DNA from: Geminocystis herdmanii PCC 6308
Lineage (GTDB): Bacteria > Cyanobacteriota > Cyanobacteriia > Cyanobacteriales > Cyanobacteriaceae
Reading direction: 5' to 3'
DNA: 64,000 bases
NCBI RefSeq assembly: GCF_000332235.1
Contig: NZ_CM001775.1
Location: forward strand, 3,830,272 to 3,894,271
The position numbers and the translations under genes were made by a program. Within the stretch, counting starts at the first letter, position 1, and each line of letters begins with the position of its first letter. Under the pieces are notes generated by a model. It saw only the letters and a list, made by a program, of their open reading frames with translations, was not told where the DNA came from and ran no database searches. Positions 45,119-57,112 of this stretch are shown here, piece by piece.

Positions 45119-47299
45119 ATGACAACAGCCCCATTTTATCAAGGAATCCAGTATTTTAAAGAAGAATTACCCTATTTTAGTGATTATGGTCAAGAAAACG
45201 CTATTTTAGACAATGAAACAGCAATTTCCTCTCCTACAGACAAAAAAGCCGTTTATCAAACCCTTCTCGCTTCCGATGCTTTGCGTTACCTTACCCTTCA
45301 TATTACCGCTAGTAAAGAATCAGGACATCCCGGGGGTTTCGCTAGTTGTGTCGAAGTAATCGCCTCCCTCGTCATGTTAGGGCATAAAAATTTAATAACC
45401 GAAGTGGGACATCATGCCCCCGGATTCTATAGTACCGTATTCCTCGATCGATCCCTCGAAAAAATGGGTATCCATACAGTACAAGATATGAGCGATCGTT
45501 TTCGGGAAATGCACGGGCTTTTAGGGCATTTATCGGGACAAATCCCCGGATTACTCAATCCAGCCGGTCCTCTTGGGCAAGGACAACATTTTGCTATGGC
45601 AGGGGCGAAATTACACCCAAATACGCTGTTTCCCGTTACTATTGGAGACGGAGGATTAGGTGAACCTTATATTATGAGTAGCTTTGGACACTTCAATACT
45701 GCTTATCCCCAAGTTACCAACTTTTTACCTATCCTAGTGTGGAATGGTTACTCCCAAGAGCATCATAGTATGGTATCCACCAAGACGAATGAAGAAATGA
45801 TAGCTTACTGGGAGGGTAACGGCTTTAAGGAAGTAATCCTCGTCAACGCCAAAGACTTCGATGACGCTAATCAAGAAGGCGAATATGTGGATAGCACCAA
45901 ATTTTCCTTTGAAAAACGCTTAGAATTTACTCAAGCGGTTTTAGAAGCTACCGACAAAGCTAGTAAATCCGCCTTGGGTGGTACTTTAACGGTTTTAATC
46001 ATTAAACAACTAAAAGGGGCAGGTGTCCACAAACGAGGTTCACAATCCCATAACTTATACCCCGGTGACACTTTAGAAAAAGATTATATCATCTCAGCCC
46101 TCCAAGAAAGAGCCTTAACTAAAGAAGCATGGGAATTAGTGCGTAGTAATTTTGTTCGGGCTAATGGCGGTTCAAATGCAGACAAAGCCGTTACCGAATC
46201 AGTGTTACCCCTTCCCGACTTAGGCAAATTACCCTTAACCGAGTATGCTGTGGGAGGAGATAAAAAAGTCGCTACTACCGCTATGGGTGAAATTGTAGTT
46301 CATGTCGGCAAAAATGATCCCAATTTCATCGTCACTAACGCTGATGGTAACGCCGCATCTGGAATTAATAACATCAACATTGGCTTAAATATCGTACATC
46401 CCACCGTAGATGCTACCTATTTTCAGCAACCCCAAGGGCAAGTTTATGAGCCTTTAAGTGAGGATGCTTGTGCAGGTTTAGCCGTTGCCTTATCGCTTTT
46501 TGGAGCAAGAACCTTGTGGTGTTCTTACGAATCATTTGCAATAAATGGGCTACCAATTTGGCAAACCGTCACCCAAGCCATGGCGGAATTGAGACGGGAA
46601 ACCCCTTCTACTATTACTTTATTCACCGCAGGGGCATTAGAGCAAGGACGCAACGGTTGGACTCATCAACGCCCCGAAATCGAGAACTATTTTGCCGCTA
46701 TGATGCGTAATGGTAACGTTTTCCCCCTCTTTCCTTGCGATGCTAACAGTATTCAAGTTTGTTATGAATGGGCATTATCCACTAGCAATAAGGGAATTAC
46801 CATTACTGCAAGTAAATCTCCATTACCAATTTTAACCACTTTTGAGCAAACCAGAGAAGCCTTAGACAAAGGCGGAGTTATCCTCCACGACTCCGAAGGA
46901 AGCAAAAAAATTGTTTTCCCTGTCATCGGTGACATGACTTTAATTCCTGTCTATGAAGCCACGAAAACCTTAGAAGCAGAAGGCTATGGAGTGCGTATCG
47001 TTTCCGTTATCAATCCTCGCCGTTTATATCGCCCCACGGATGTGGCTTGGGATAGTTGCACTGTCAAAGATGATAATTTCCTTGATGATGCAGGATTTGA
47101 GCGGTTATTCGGTGGAGATGTGGTGATCGGTGTGACTGGTGGTACAAGTGCCATGTTAGAGCCTATTATGTTGCGTAGTAATGCGAAACGAGATACTTTT
47201 GCCTGGAAACGGGGAGAAACCACCGCCAGTGCAGGGCAATTAATGGCATTTAATGGTTTAACGGCTGAGGCTTTAGTTGCCAGAGCAAAACAATTATAA
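45119..47299 (+). CDS. Transketolase/phosphoketolase-like ThDP enzyme (Sll0529-like)
   Basis: A 726-aa thiamine-diphosphate enzyme. The N-terminal half shows KESGHPGGFASCVEV and HHAPGFYSTV; the ThDP motif is GDGGLGEPYIMSSFGHFN. The second half has a Pyr-type domain (FIVTNADGNAASG) and a C-terminal transketolase-like domain. It looks like the Synechocystis Sll0529 family, sometimes listed as a second phosphoketolase. It differs clearly from canonical phosphoketolase (no GTPGGIPSH-type motif seen), so the reaction is uncertain. Monocistronic. Confidence 0.7.
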   Translation: MTTAPFYQGIQYFKEELPYFSDYGQENAILDNETAISSPTDKKAVYQTLLASDALRYLTLHITASKESGHPGGFASCVEVIASLVMLGHKNLITEVGHHAPGFYSTVFLDRSLEKMGIHTVQDMSDRFREMHGLLGHLSGQIPGLLNPAGPLGQGQHFAMAGAKLHPNTLFPVTIGDGGLGEPYIMSSFGHFNTAYPQVTNFLPILVWNGYSQEHHSMVSTKTNEEMIAYWEGNGFKEVILVNAKDFDDANQEGEYVDSTKFSFEKRLEFTQAVLEATDKASKSALGGTLTVLIIKQLKGAGVHKRGSQSHNLYPGDTLEKDYIISALQERALTKEAWELVRSNFVRANGGSNADKAVTESVLPLPDLGKLPLTEYAVGGDKKVATTAMGEIVVHVGKNDPNFIVTNADGNAASGINNINIGLNIVHPTVDATYFQQPQGQVYEPLSEDACAGLAVALSLFGARTLWCSYESFAINGLPIWQTVTQAMAELRRETPSTITLFTAGALEQGRNGWTHQRPEIENYFAAMMRNGNVFPLFPCDANSIQVCYEWALSTSNKGITITASKSPLPILTTFEQTREALDKGGVILHDSEGSKKIVFPVIGDMTLIPVYEATKTLEAEGYGVRIVSVINPRRLYRPTDVAWDSCTVKDDNFLDDAGFERLFGGDVVIGVTGGTSAMLEPIMLRSNAKRDTFAWKRGETTASAGQLMAFNGLTAEALVARAKQL

Positions 47300-47503
47300 C
47301 TTGCAACCCCTAATTATTAGCTCATCTTCCTCTCCATCTGTTTCCCCTGTCTCCCTTTCCACCTTTTTCCTTAATCATTCACTTATGTAGTAAATATAAG
47401 TCAGGGTATCATAATTTTTGTTCGATCGTATCAAATAAAGGTTAAAATTCATTGTGGGAATTTATTTACATAACCCACATTAACCATTAAATAGTCCGTT
47501 TTT

Positions 47504-48253
47504 ATGAAAATTAGTCGATTTATTACTGTTAGTTGCTTATCTTTAGTTTTAGGAGGATTAGCTTATCAGTCTTCTAGTTATGCTGAAAAATCAGAAAATC
47601 CTCTGTTGATTTCCCAAAATACGACTCAAGATAAATCTGTAACCATCGAAGCCAAAGGAAAAGAACTTCTTAATTTATTCTTTGCACAAAAATTCCAACC
47701 CGTATTAAACACAGTTTCACCTCAACTCCGTGAAGAAATTTCTTTAGAACTTTTACAAAGATTTTGGAATAATACCAATAAACAAAATGGTGCATTTAAA
47801 ACCATAAAAGAATCTAAAGTAATCATCACTCCGGCTAGTGATTTAGCTATTTTTACCCTTGAGTTTGAGAAAGTAACCGAAGACTGGATAGTTATTTTCA
47901 GTGATGCTGAAGAAATTATTGGTATAGATATTCCCACTGCTGACAGTATAGACGATATTGCCAAAAATTTTATTAATGACCTCAATAATGGTGATTTTGC
48001 CAATGCAAGACTTCATTTACATCCTTTTCTTAAAGAACAAATTTTTGGTGAACAATTAGAGAGTCGATGGAATAGTTTTAAAACTCCTCTAGGTGATTTT
48101 AAAGAAATTAAATCAACTACTGTCAGAAGAGGCACTAGAGGCGATGATACTGATGTGGTATTTATGAACTTAGAATTTGCTCAAGGAGAAGAACAAATCT
48201 TGATTATTTTTAACGATTCTAAGAGTATCATAGGGGTAGATTTTATTCAATAA
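47504..48253 (+). CDS. Exported protein with two DUF3887-like repeats
   Basis: A 249-aa protein with an N-terminal signal peptide (cleavage probably after SSYA, about residue 27). Two NTF2-like repeats of about 95 residues follow: first LLNLFFAQKFQPVLNTVSPQLREEI, second FINDLNNGDFANARLHLHPFLKEQI. Each has a matching LLQRFWNN / LESRWNSF and an IIGIDI / IIGVDF end. Function unknown; probably periplasmic. It ends 32 bp before eno on the same strand. Confidence 0.7.
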   Translation: MKISRFITVSCLSLVLGGLAYQSSSYAEKSENPLLISQNTTQDKSVTIEAKGKELLNLFFAQKFQPVLNTVSPQLREEISLELLQRFWNNTNKQNGAFKTIKESKVIITPASDLAIFTLEFEKVTEDWIVIFSDAEEIIGIDIPTADSIDDIAKNFINDLNNGDFANARLHLHPFLKEQIFGEQLESRWNSFKTPLGDFKEIKSTTVRRGTRGDDTDVVFMNLEFAQGEEQILIIFNDSKSIIGVDFIQ

Positions 48254-48276
48254 TGAATAACGTTAAATATATATAG

Positions 48277-49581
<1,305 letters not shown>

Positions 49582-49638
49582 TGAGTAATGAGTAATGAGT
49601 AATGAGTGATGAGTGATGAGTAATGAGTAATGAGTAAT
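49582..49638. repeat. Heptamer array (gagtaat)n after eno
   Basis: About eight 7-bp units starting at the eno stop codon and running into the MITE-like element at 49636. Confidence 0.9.
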
Positions 49639-49719
49639 AGACTTCTCTATAAAAGATTTTTGATTGCCTCGTAGTAAGGGCTTCAGCCCTCGTTTTAGCA
49701 ATTAATGGAGGTGTCTAAT
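49636..49719. repeat. 84-bp MITE-like element (reverse copy)
   Basis: Ends AATAGACTTCTCTA and TGGAGGTGTCTAAT, internal hairpin agggcttcagccct. It is the inverted counterpart of 31424-31507 with the same length. The heptamer array directly touches one end. Confidence 0.8.
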
Positions 49720-49778
49720 CAATAATATTCTTTTCTCGAATTATATGACCTTCTCTTGATAATCTTGATAGAGTTAAT

Positions 49779-50177
49779 TTAATCCCACCATAAACTTACT
49801 TTTTTTTCTCTTTTAAGGGCATTTATCAAAATTTTTAGCCCGAAATCAGGGTTATCTAAATCAACTCCTACAAGTAACGCTTTTGTATATTCATCAATCT
49901 CTTGACCTGATTCCGACATCATCGCTAACATATCATCCATACAACCAAATCCTTGATCAATAATATCAGGACAAAACTCATAAATTTCGATCGCCATTTC
50001 TTGGAGATTATCGGGTAATACTTGAAAGGATACTGTTACTTGGTCATAACTAACATCACTAATAGTAATCCCAAATCGGTGATGCCAGTCTTCAAGTTTT
50101 TTAATAATATCTTCAGTGGTTACATCATAGTTAATGCCATTAGTTTGATATTGTTTAATCAGTTCTAAACCAATCAT
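49779..50177 (-). CDS. DUF4253-type protein
   Basis: A 132-aa acidic protein. EDIIKKLEDWHHRFGITISDVSYDQVTVSFQVLPDNLQEMAIEIYEFCPDIIDQGFG and the C-terminal SLWWD fit the DUF4253 family of unknown function. Related proteins often occur as immunity-like partners in polymorphic toxin settings, but there is no toxin next to it here. Confidence 0.65.
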   Translation of the reverse strand: MIGLELIKQYQTNGINYDVTTEDIIKKLEDWHHRFGITISDVSYDQVTVSFQVLPDNLQEMAIEIYEFCPDIIDQGFGCMDDMLAMMSESGQEIDEYTKALLVGVDLDNPDFGLKILINALKREKKVSLWWD

Positions 50178-50250
50178 TTTTTTGATCTAAGAAAAAATCG
50201 TAATAAAATTGTTATAAATTATATATTAAAAAAGTAAAAAATAAAAGATT

Positions 50251-50278
50251 AATTTTCAATTTTCAATTTTCAATTCTT
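50251..50278. repeat. Heptamer array (caatttt)n
   Basis: About four 7-bp units overlapping the 3' end of the fni gene. Confidence 0.75.
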
Positions 50279-51310
50279 CATTATTCCTTGTTGTTGTAAA
50301 TTGCTTATATCCTTGTTTCCCGTGCAAAATAACACGGTTTTGATTTCGGCGTTAAGTAACTCAACTAATTGCTCTAAGGCTTCAATAGATTCGATCGAAC
50401 TCTTTAAAAAAGGATAAGCTAAACCCACCATATCAGCACCTAAAGCCAACAATTTTGCCACTTCCAAGCCGTTACGAATACCCCCAGAAGCGATTAAAGG
50501 AATATCAGGGTATTTTTGGGCGATGTCTGCTACACAGTCGGCGGTAGAAATACCCCAATTAGCGAAGGTTTTGCCCAATTCTCGTTTTAAATAATTATCG
50601 CTTCTTTCGCTTTCTACCATTGCCCAGGATGTACCTCCAGCCCCAGCCACGTCAATGGCTTTGACTCCCACATTGATTAATTTTTCTGCCATTGTTGCAT
50701 TGATACCGTTACCAACTTCCTTGACAATCACAGGTATCGAGATTTTTTCACATAAAACCCCGATTTTCTCCAATAAACCTTGAAAATTGGTATCTCCTTC
50801 GGGTTGGATACATTCTTGTAAGGGGTTAAGATGAAGAATCAAGGCATCCGCTTCTAAAATTTCGACTAATTTCAAGCATTCTGCCCATGTATAGCCATAA
50901 TTTAACTGTACTGCTCCAATATTGGCTAATAATAATATATCAGGACAGCTCGATCGAACTTGAAAAGTTTTGGCTACCTCTGGTTTTTCAATGATAACAC
51001 GACCTGAACCAATACCCATCGCAAGACCATATTTTTGCGCAATAATTGCTAATCTTTGATTGATTAATTGAGCATTTTCTGTGCCTCCTGTCATGGAAGA
51101 AATTAAGATGGGAGTTGCTAATGTTTTCCCTAAAAAATTAGTAGAAATATCAATATCTGCATAATTTAATTCTGGTAAACAACAATGAGTAAAATTATAT
51201 TTTTCTAACCCATTTTTTACTTGATTAAACTGTACTTTTTCATCTAAACAAATACGAATATGATCATCTTTTCTTGTTTGAGTATTAGTTAAATTATCTT
51301 GATGTTCCAT
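50270..51310 (-). CDS. fni: Type II isopentenyl-diphosphate delta-isomerase
   Basis: A 346-aa FMN- and NAD(P)H-dependent enzyme interconverting IPP and DMAPP for carotenoids, phytol and quinones. [36 protein letters not shown] (with Q and E of the active site), [22 protein letters not shown] and [14 protein letters not shown] are diagnostic. Full length. Cyanobacteria use this form. Confidence 0.95.
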   Translation of the reverse strand: MEHQDNLTNTQTRKDDHIRICLDEKVQFNQVKNGLEKYNFTHCCLPELNYADIDISTNFLGKTLATPILISSMTGGTENAQLINQRLAIIAQKYGLAMGIGSGRVIIEKPEVAKTFQVRSSCPDILLLANIGAVQLNYGYTWAECLKLVEILEADALILHLNPLQECIQPEGDTNFQGLLEKIGVLCEKISIPVIVKEVGNGINATMAEKLINVGVKAIDVAGAGGTSWAMVESERSDNYLKRELGKTFANWGISTADCVADIAQKYPDIPLIASGGIRNGLEVAKLLALGADMVGLAYPFLKSSIESIEALEQLVELLNAEIKTVLFCTGNKDISNLQQQGIMKN

Positions 51311-51423
51311 AATTATTATTCTTTTCTATTATTACGATCGTACTAATTATAAAGCGTTTTTGGTTTTGGTTGAGTTAAAGAAGTATTAAAAATTTATCCC
51401 TCAGATTGTGTAAAAGCAATTCT

Positions 51424-53031
51424 TCATTGTTCTTTGGCGATAATTTCCTGTAAAATGGGGGAAAGATCCTTATTTAATTCCCCCTTTAAAATTAATTCTG
51501 CATAAGTATCCGCCTCAATATTAAGCAAATTTTCCTTTAATTTTTTCATAGAAATAGTTTTAAATTCGGGATTTTTTTGCTGTAAATCTACTATTTTTTC
51601 CTTGATATTCTCTAGTTGCCCTTCAATCAACTTTTCTTCATAACCATAAAATTCAGGATCAATTTCAGGAGTTTGATCAAGGGGAATAGATTTTAAATAA
51701 TCCAAGACTTTATTTAAGGCAAATCTTCGGGCTAATAGTTCAGAATATTCTTGTTTAAGGACTTGATTGCCAATTAAATTTAACTTCTCTAAAAATAATT
51801 TAGTGGTTAAACCTTGTACTAATAAAGTGAATAAAACTACCCCGAAAACTGTTTCAATTACTTCTTGACGTTGAGATAAAATTGTAGGTACACTTAAAGC
51901 CAATGCAATGGAAACTGAACCTCTTAAACCGCTCCACCAAAGAACAGTTTGTTCTCGCCAATTAATCTCATTGACTGTGATTAAATTGCTAATATAAGAT
52001 AAAATAAAAATGGCAATAAATCTCGTTACAACTAAAGCAATAATTGCTACAAAAATCACATCTAAATGAGTGATTAAATCAGCAAAATTAATCTGATCAC
52101 CTATTAATAAAAAGATGATAGAATTAACTAAAAAAGCGAGAAATTCCCAAAACTCAGAAACGACTAAACGGGTACGGGGATTCATGCCAATTCTTGAGCC
52201 AAAATTGCCCAAAATTAAGCCCACTACCACAACTCCAATTACCCCAGAACCACCTAATTTTTCTGTTACTAAATATACCCCATAAGCGGAGACTAATGTT
52301 AATGATTGTTCTACTAAGGGTAAATCAAATCTTTGGGTTAAATAAGAAATTCCAAAGCCGATTAATAAGCCGACAGCAGTTCCAATGCCGACAAAAGTGG
52401 TAAATTGAATAATAGAATCAGTGAATGAAAATGTATTTTGTCCGAGGGGTATTCCTACCAGTAAAATGAAAGCAACAACGGCAACACCATCGTTTAACAA
52501 ACTTTCCCCTTCTAACAAAGTTGTTAGTTTTTTACTAGCACCTAATTCCCTAAATAATGCTACCACAGCAACAGGATCACTTGCCGATAAACTTGCCCCT
52601 ACTAAAAGTGCGATCGCAATGGGCATAGAGGTAAAATGACTCAGGGAAAAAGAAACCCCTATGATGGAAATAATTACCCCAATGGTAGCTAAAAGAATCA
52701 CCGGGATAAAATTCTTTTTTAACTCCTCCCATTTGATATTCCATGCCGCTTCAAATAATAATGGTGGTAAAAATATTTCTAAGATTAATTCTGGAGATAA
52801 ATCGACTAATCTAATATTAACAAATGCCAATCCTAAACCCACTATTACTAAAAGTAAAGTGTAGGGAATTTGTCGAAACCAACTAGAAAAACGAGAGATA
52901 GTAGCAACGGATAAAGAAACAGATAAAACAATCAAAAACTGTTGCAAATTTTCTTCAATAGAAATCTCTGCGAAAAAAGTATTTAAAGTTAAATCACTGA
53001 TAATTAAGAATTGATGAAGTGAAGAAGCCAT
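51424..53031 (-). CDS. Na+/H+ antiporter of the CPA1 (NhaP/NhaS) family
   Basis: A 535-aa protein with about 11-12 membrane segments (residues 25-425) and a soluble C-terminal tail of about 110 residues. GASLSASDPVAVVALFRELG and GESLLNDGVAVVAF carry the ion-binding Asp residues typical of CPA1 (S..DPV and ND). RGSVSIALALSVP is also conserved. Regulates sodium and pH at the plasma or thylakoid membrane. Which cyanobacterial NhaS paralogue it matches cannot be told by eye. Confidence 0.9.
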   Translation of the reverse strand: MASSLHQFLIISDLTLNTFFAEISIEENLQQFLIVLSVSLSVATISRFSSWFRQIPYTLLLVIVGLGLAFVNIRLVDLSPELILEIFLPPLLFEAAWNIKWEELKKNFIPVILLATIGVIISIIGVSFSLSHFTSMPIAIALLVGASLSASDPVAVVALFRELGASKKLTTLLEGESLLNDGVAVVAFILLVGIPLGQNTFSFTDSIIQFTTFVGIGTAVGLLIGFGISYLTQRFDLPLVEQSLTLVSAYGVYLVTEKLGGSGVIGVVVVGLILGNFGSRIGMNPRTRLVVSEFWEFLAFLVNSIIFLLIGDQINFADLITHLDVIFVAIIALVVTRFIAIFILSYISNLITVNEINWREQTVLWWSGLRGSVSIALALSVPTILSQRQEVIETVFGVVLFTLLVQGLTTKLFLEKLNLIGNQVLKQEYSELLARRFALNKVLDYLKSIPLDQTPEIDPEFYGYEEKLIEGQLENIKEKIVDLQQKNPEFKTISMKKLKENLLNIEADTYAELILKGELNKDLSPILQEIIAKEQ

Positions 53032-53153
53032 ATTAAGCCTATAACTTTAATTGATCCATTGCATTTTATCAAACTTTATGAAACTTGGAGAGCTTTGCGC
53101 CTACGGGTAAGGTATAATACAATGTAGCTTAGTTTATCATCATTTTCTTTCCC

Positions 53154-56093
53154 ATGACAAACAACCATCAAGATAACCTCGAAAAATTTATCGCCTTTTG
53201 TCAGCAACACATTACAGGGCAAGAAAGGAAGGAAGCCCAAATATTTCTCGATCGATTTTTTCAGGCTTTCGGTTATGATGGTGCATTGGAAGCTGGGGCA
53301 AAATACGAAGAAGCTATTAAAAAGGGTAGCAAAAAGAAAAATACTGGCTTTGCGGATTTAGTCTGGAAACCTAAGCTACTGATTGAGATGAAAAAGCGAG
53401 GGGAAGACTTATCGAAACATTATGCCCAAGCCTTCGAGTATTGGTCAAGACTTGTACCCGATCGACCCCGTTATGTGATATTATGCAACTTTGATGAATT
53501 TTGGATTTTTGACTTTGACTTACAATTAGATGAACCTGTAGATACAGTTTCGATCGAAGACTTAGGCAAACGCTACTCTGCCTTTAACTTCATGGCAAGG
53601 GTAGAAAGTAAACCCATCTTTAATAACAATCAAGTTGACGTTACCGAAAAAGCAGGAAGACGACTAGGGGAATTATTCCAAATCCTCCAACAAAGACTTA
53701 CTCCCCCTTTATTAAATACATACAACGCTACTCCCCCCTTATTAGATACATACAACGCTACTCCCCCCTTATTAGATACATACAACGCTACTCCCCCCTT
53801 ATTAGATACACACAACGCTACTCCCCCCTTATTAGATACACACAACGCTACTCCCCCCTTATTAAGGGGGGTTGGGGGGGATCAAACCTCGATCGATCCC
53901 CCTAAATCCCCCTTGGAAAAGGGGACTTCCATTTTAAAAATTCAACGTTTCATCTTGCAATGTGTTTTAGCAATGTTTGCCGAAGATAGAGGATTATTAC
54001 CCGATAGCCTCTTTTTGCGTTGCGTAGAAGAATGCTTAGAAGGTGCGAGTAGTTACGATATATTAGGGGGTTTATTCCGTGAAATGAATCATCAGGGAGT
54101 AACTCCCGCAGGTAAATATCAAGGAGTGGAATACTTTAACGGTGGTTTATTCAGTATAGTGGATTCGATCGAACTTACCAAGCCAGAGTTAGAAATCCTC
54201 GAAACCGTTGCCAAGCAAGATTGGAGTAAAATTCGCCCTGCCATTTTTGGAAATATTTTTGAAGGCACAGTCAACGCCAAAGAGAGACATAGTTACGGAA
54301 TGCACTATACCTCCGAAGCGGATATTATGAAAATTGTGCGCCCAACTATTAGTAAGTATTGGGAGGATTTAATCGACAGTGCAAATACTGTTAAAGAATT
54401 GACTAATTTACAACTCCAATTACAGAATTATAACGTATTAGACCCTGCTTGTGGTAGTGGAAATTTTCTCTACGTTGCTTATCAAGAATTAAAGCGAATT
54501 GAGCAATTATTATTAGACAAAATTAAGGATAAAACTAAGGGCAAAAATCAACAAATTAATATGAGTTTTGTGACTCCCAATCAGTTTTATGGTATGGATA
54601 TAAACCCCTTCGCAGTGGAGTTAGCAAAAGTTACTTTAATGATAGCTAGAAAAGTTGCGATCGACAAGTTTAATTTAACCGAACCTGCGTTACCTTTAGA
54701 CAGTTTAGATAATAACATAATTTGTACAGATGCTTTATTTACTGACTGGATAAAAGCCGATGTAATTATCGGAAATCCGCCCTTTTTAGGAGGACATTTA
54801 ATTAGATTAGAATTTGGAGATAATTATGTAGAAAAATTATTTAATAAATTTAGTAATATAAATAAAAAAATTGATTTTTGTACATATTGGTTTAGATTAG
54901 CCCATGAGAATATGAAGGAAAAAGGAAGGGTTGGTTTAGTTGCTACAAATACAATAAGTCAAGGATTAGCAAGAAAAGCGTCTTTAGATTTTATTTTAGA
55001 GAATAATGGTTATATTTATGAAGCCTTTTCAAGTCAAAAATGGTCAGGAGAAGCAGCTGTTTATGTTAGTATAATTAATTGGTGTTATGACCAACCAACA
55101 CAATATTATTTAGATAATCAAATAGTCAATAATATTAATTCTTCTTTAACAACTTCTGTTGATGTTACTCAAGCAAAAAAAATTAAAAGTAATTTGAATC
55201 TTTGTTTTAAAGGTATTCAACCAACAGGAAAAGGCTTTATTATTACAGAAAAGGAAGCTCAAGAGTGGATAAAAAAAGATAGTAAAAATAAAGAAGTATT
55301 AAAACCTTTTTTTGATGCTAAAGATTTGGCAAGAAATCCTCATGGAAAACCAAGTAGATGGATTATTGATTTTAATAATTTAAGTCTCGAATCTGCTAGT
55401 AATTATCTTTTACCTTTTAATCATGTTAGAATCAATGTTAAACCAGAAAGAGATAACAATAGAGATAAAAAATTAAAACAAAATTGGTGGTTATTTGCAG
55501 GAAGTCGTGCAATGTTGAGAGAGGCAATGGATAATTTTGATATATGTTTTGCTGTACCTAGAGTATCAAAATGGTCTATTTTTTTGCCTTTTAAAACTGA
55601 TTTTTTACCTGCTGATTTAAACTGTATTATTAGTTCAAATGATTTTTATATTCTGGGCATTTTAACCTCAAAAATTCATCGAATCTGGGTAAAAGCTCAA
55701 AGCTCAACTTTAAAAGGGGATACTAGATATACTCATACCACTTGTTTTGAAACATTCCCATTTCCTTCAGTTTGCCCCCCTGCCCCCAATTCTGGAGGAG
55801 TAACAACAAAAAAAGTCCCCAAACTTGGGGATTTAGGGGCAGATAAAATTGTCCAACAAATCAGAGATAAAACGATCGAATTGCACGAATATCGCACTGA
55901 GCAAATGGAGCGAAAATCATGGGGAATTACTCAGTTATATAATGCTTTTTTTTATGAGCCTAGTAGTAAATTATATCAACTTCATCAACAGTTAGATAAG
56001 TTAGTAATTAAAGCGTATAATTTTGATGAAAATAAGGATATTTTAGAGCAATTATTAAGTTTAAATATAGCTATTTCTAAAAGCGAAAATTAA
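53154..56093 (+). CDS. Type IIL/IIG-like restriction-modification enzyme with repeat insertions
   Basis: A 979-aa single-chain R-M protein in the MmeI style. N-terminal PD-(D/E)XK nuclease: FADLVW ... LIEMKKRG with D68, E78, K80. Methyltransferase: DPACGSGNFLY (430-440), GMDINPFAVELAK (480-492), GNPPF (540-544). The C-terminal half should hold the target-recognition domain. Two blocks look inserted: residues 183-259 (five TPPLLDTYNA-type decapeptides plus a Pro/Gly-rich block) and about 875-901 (CPPAPNSGGV ... PKLGDLGADK). Both are repeat DNA read in frame between otherwise family-like segments. Probably functional, since the frame is kept; activity unproven. Confidence 0.85.
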   Translation: MTNNHQDNLEKFIAFCQQHITGQERKEAQIFLDRFFQAFGYDGALEAGAKYEEAIKKGSKKKNTGFADLVWKPKLLIEMKKRGEDLSKHYAQAFEYWSRLVPDRPRYVILCNFDEFWIFDFDLQLDEPVDTVSIEDLGKRYSAFNFMARVESKPIFNNNQVDVTEKAGRRLGELFQILQQRLTPPLLNTYNATPPLLDTYNATPPLLDTYNATPPLLDTHNATPPLLDTHNATPPLLRGVGGDQTSIDPPKSPLEKGTSILKIQRFILQCVLAMFAEDRGLLPDSLFLRCVEECLEGASSYDILGGLFREMNHQGVTPAGKYQGVEYFNGGLFSIVDSIELTKPELEILETVAKQDWSKIRPAIFGNIFEGTVNAKERHSYGMHYTSEADIMKIVRPTISKYWEDLIDSANTVKELTNLQLQLQNYNVLDPACGSGNFLYVAYQELKRIEQLLLDKIKDKTKGKNQQINMSFVTPNQFYGMDINPFAVELAKVTLMIARKVAIDKFNLTEPALPLDSLDNNIICTDALFTDWIKADVIIGNPPFLGGHLIRLEFGDNYVEKLFNKFSNINKKIDFCTYWFRLAHENMKEKGRVGLVATNTISQGLARKASLDFILENNGYIYEAFSSQKWSGEAAVYVSIINWCYDQPTQYYLDNQIVNNINSSLTTSVDVTQAKKIKSNLNLCFKGIQPTGKGFIITEKEAQEWIKKDSKNKEVLKPFFDAKDLARNPHGKPSRWIIDFNNLSLESASNYLLPFNHVRINVKPERDNNRDKKLKQNWWLFAGSRAMLREAMDNFDICFAVPRVSKWSIFLPFKTDFLPADLNCIISSNDFYILGILTSKIHRIWVKAQSSTLKGDTRYTHTTCFETFPFPSVCPPAPNSGGVTTKKVPKLGDLGADKIVQQIRDKTIELHEYRTEQMERKSWGITQLYNAFFYEPSSKLYQLHQQLDKLVIKAYNFDENKDILEQLLSLNIAISKSEN
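53700..53930. repeat. In-frame 30-bp tandem repeat plus palindromic block inside R-M gene
   Basis: Five 30-bp units starting at 53700, 53730, 53760, 53790 and 53820 (actcccccttattaga-type), then a sixth start leading into a palindrome-like block (ttattaaggggggtt ... ccctaaatcccccttgg). The block matches a repeat fragment at 20408-20435. All lengths keep the reading frame. Confidence 0.9.
55776..55856. repeat. Second in-frame repeat-like insertion in the R-M gene
   Basis: A GC-rich block (tgcccccctgcccccaattc ... gtccccaaacttggggattt) in an otherwise AT-rich gene. ccccaaacttgggg forms a hairpin. It encodes a Pro/Gly-rich loop in the C-terminal domain. Confidence 0.6.
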
Positions 56094-56186
56094 CGATTTG
56101 CCCTGTTTCTCTTAACAAGGGGGAAGATAAAAAATCGGAGTTTTTAAATTATAAATTTTTTTAACAAAACTCACTTTAGTAGAGTT

Positions 56187-56929
<743 letters not shown>

Positions 56930-56950
<21 letters not shown>

Positions 56951-57112
56951 CCAGAAACTAAAACTTTCTGGAAAATCCTCACAAGCTATATCCGTTAATT
57001 CTTGTAAATCTGAATCCTGTTGATAAAAAATGGATGATGTAATTTTCTGGTTAAGAAGAAAGTAAGAAAGACGAGCCATATGAATACGAGCCTTACAATC
57101 ACGATGAGACAA
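56930..57112 (-). CDS. Doubtful small ORF overlapping the vapC 3' end
   Basis: A 60-codon reverse frame (or 49 from an inner ATG at 57079). It overlaps the vapC end by 21 bp. Sequence LQELTDIACEDFPESFSFWLGNYGN is not of known type. It might be a small gene or a remnant; no ribosome site seen. Confidence 0.2.

Noticed and set aside
53630-53845. 71-codon reverse ORF in the R-M gene
   Set aside because: Antisense translation of the 30-bp tandem repeat.
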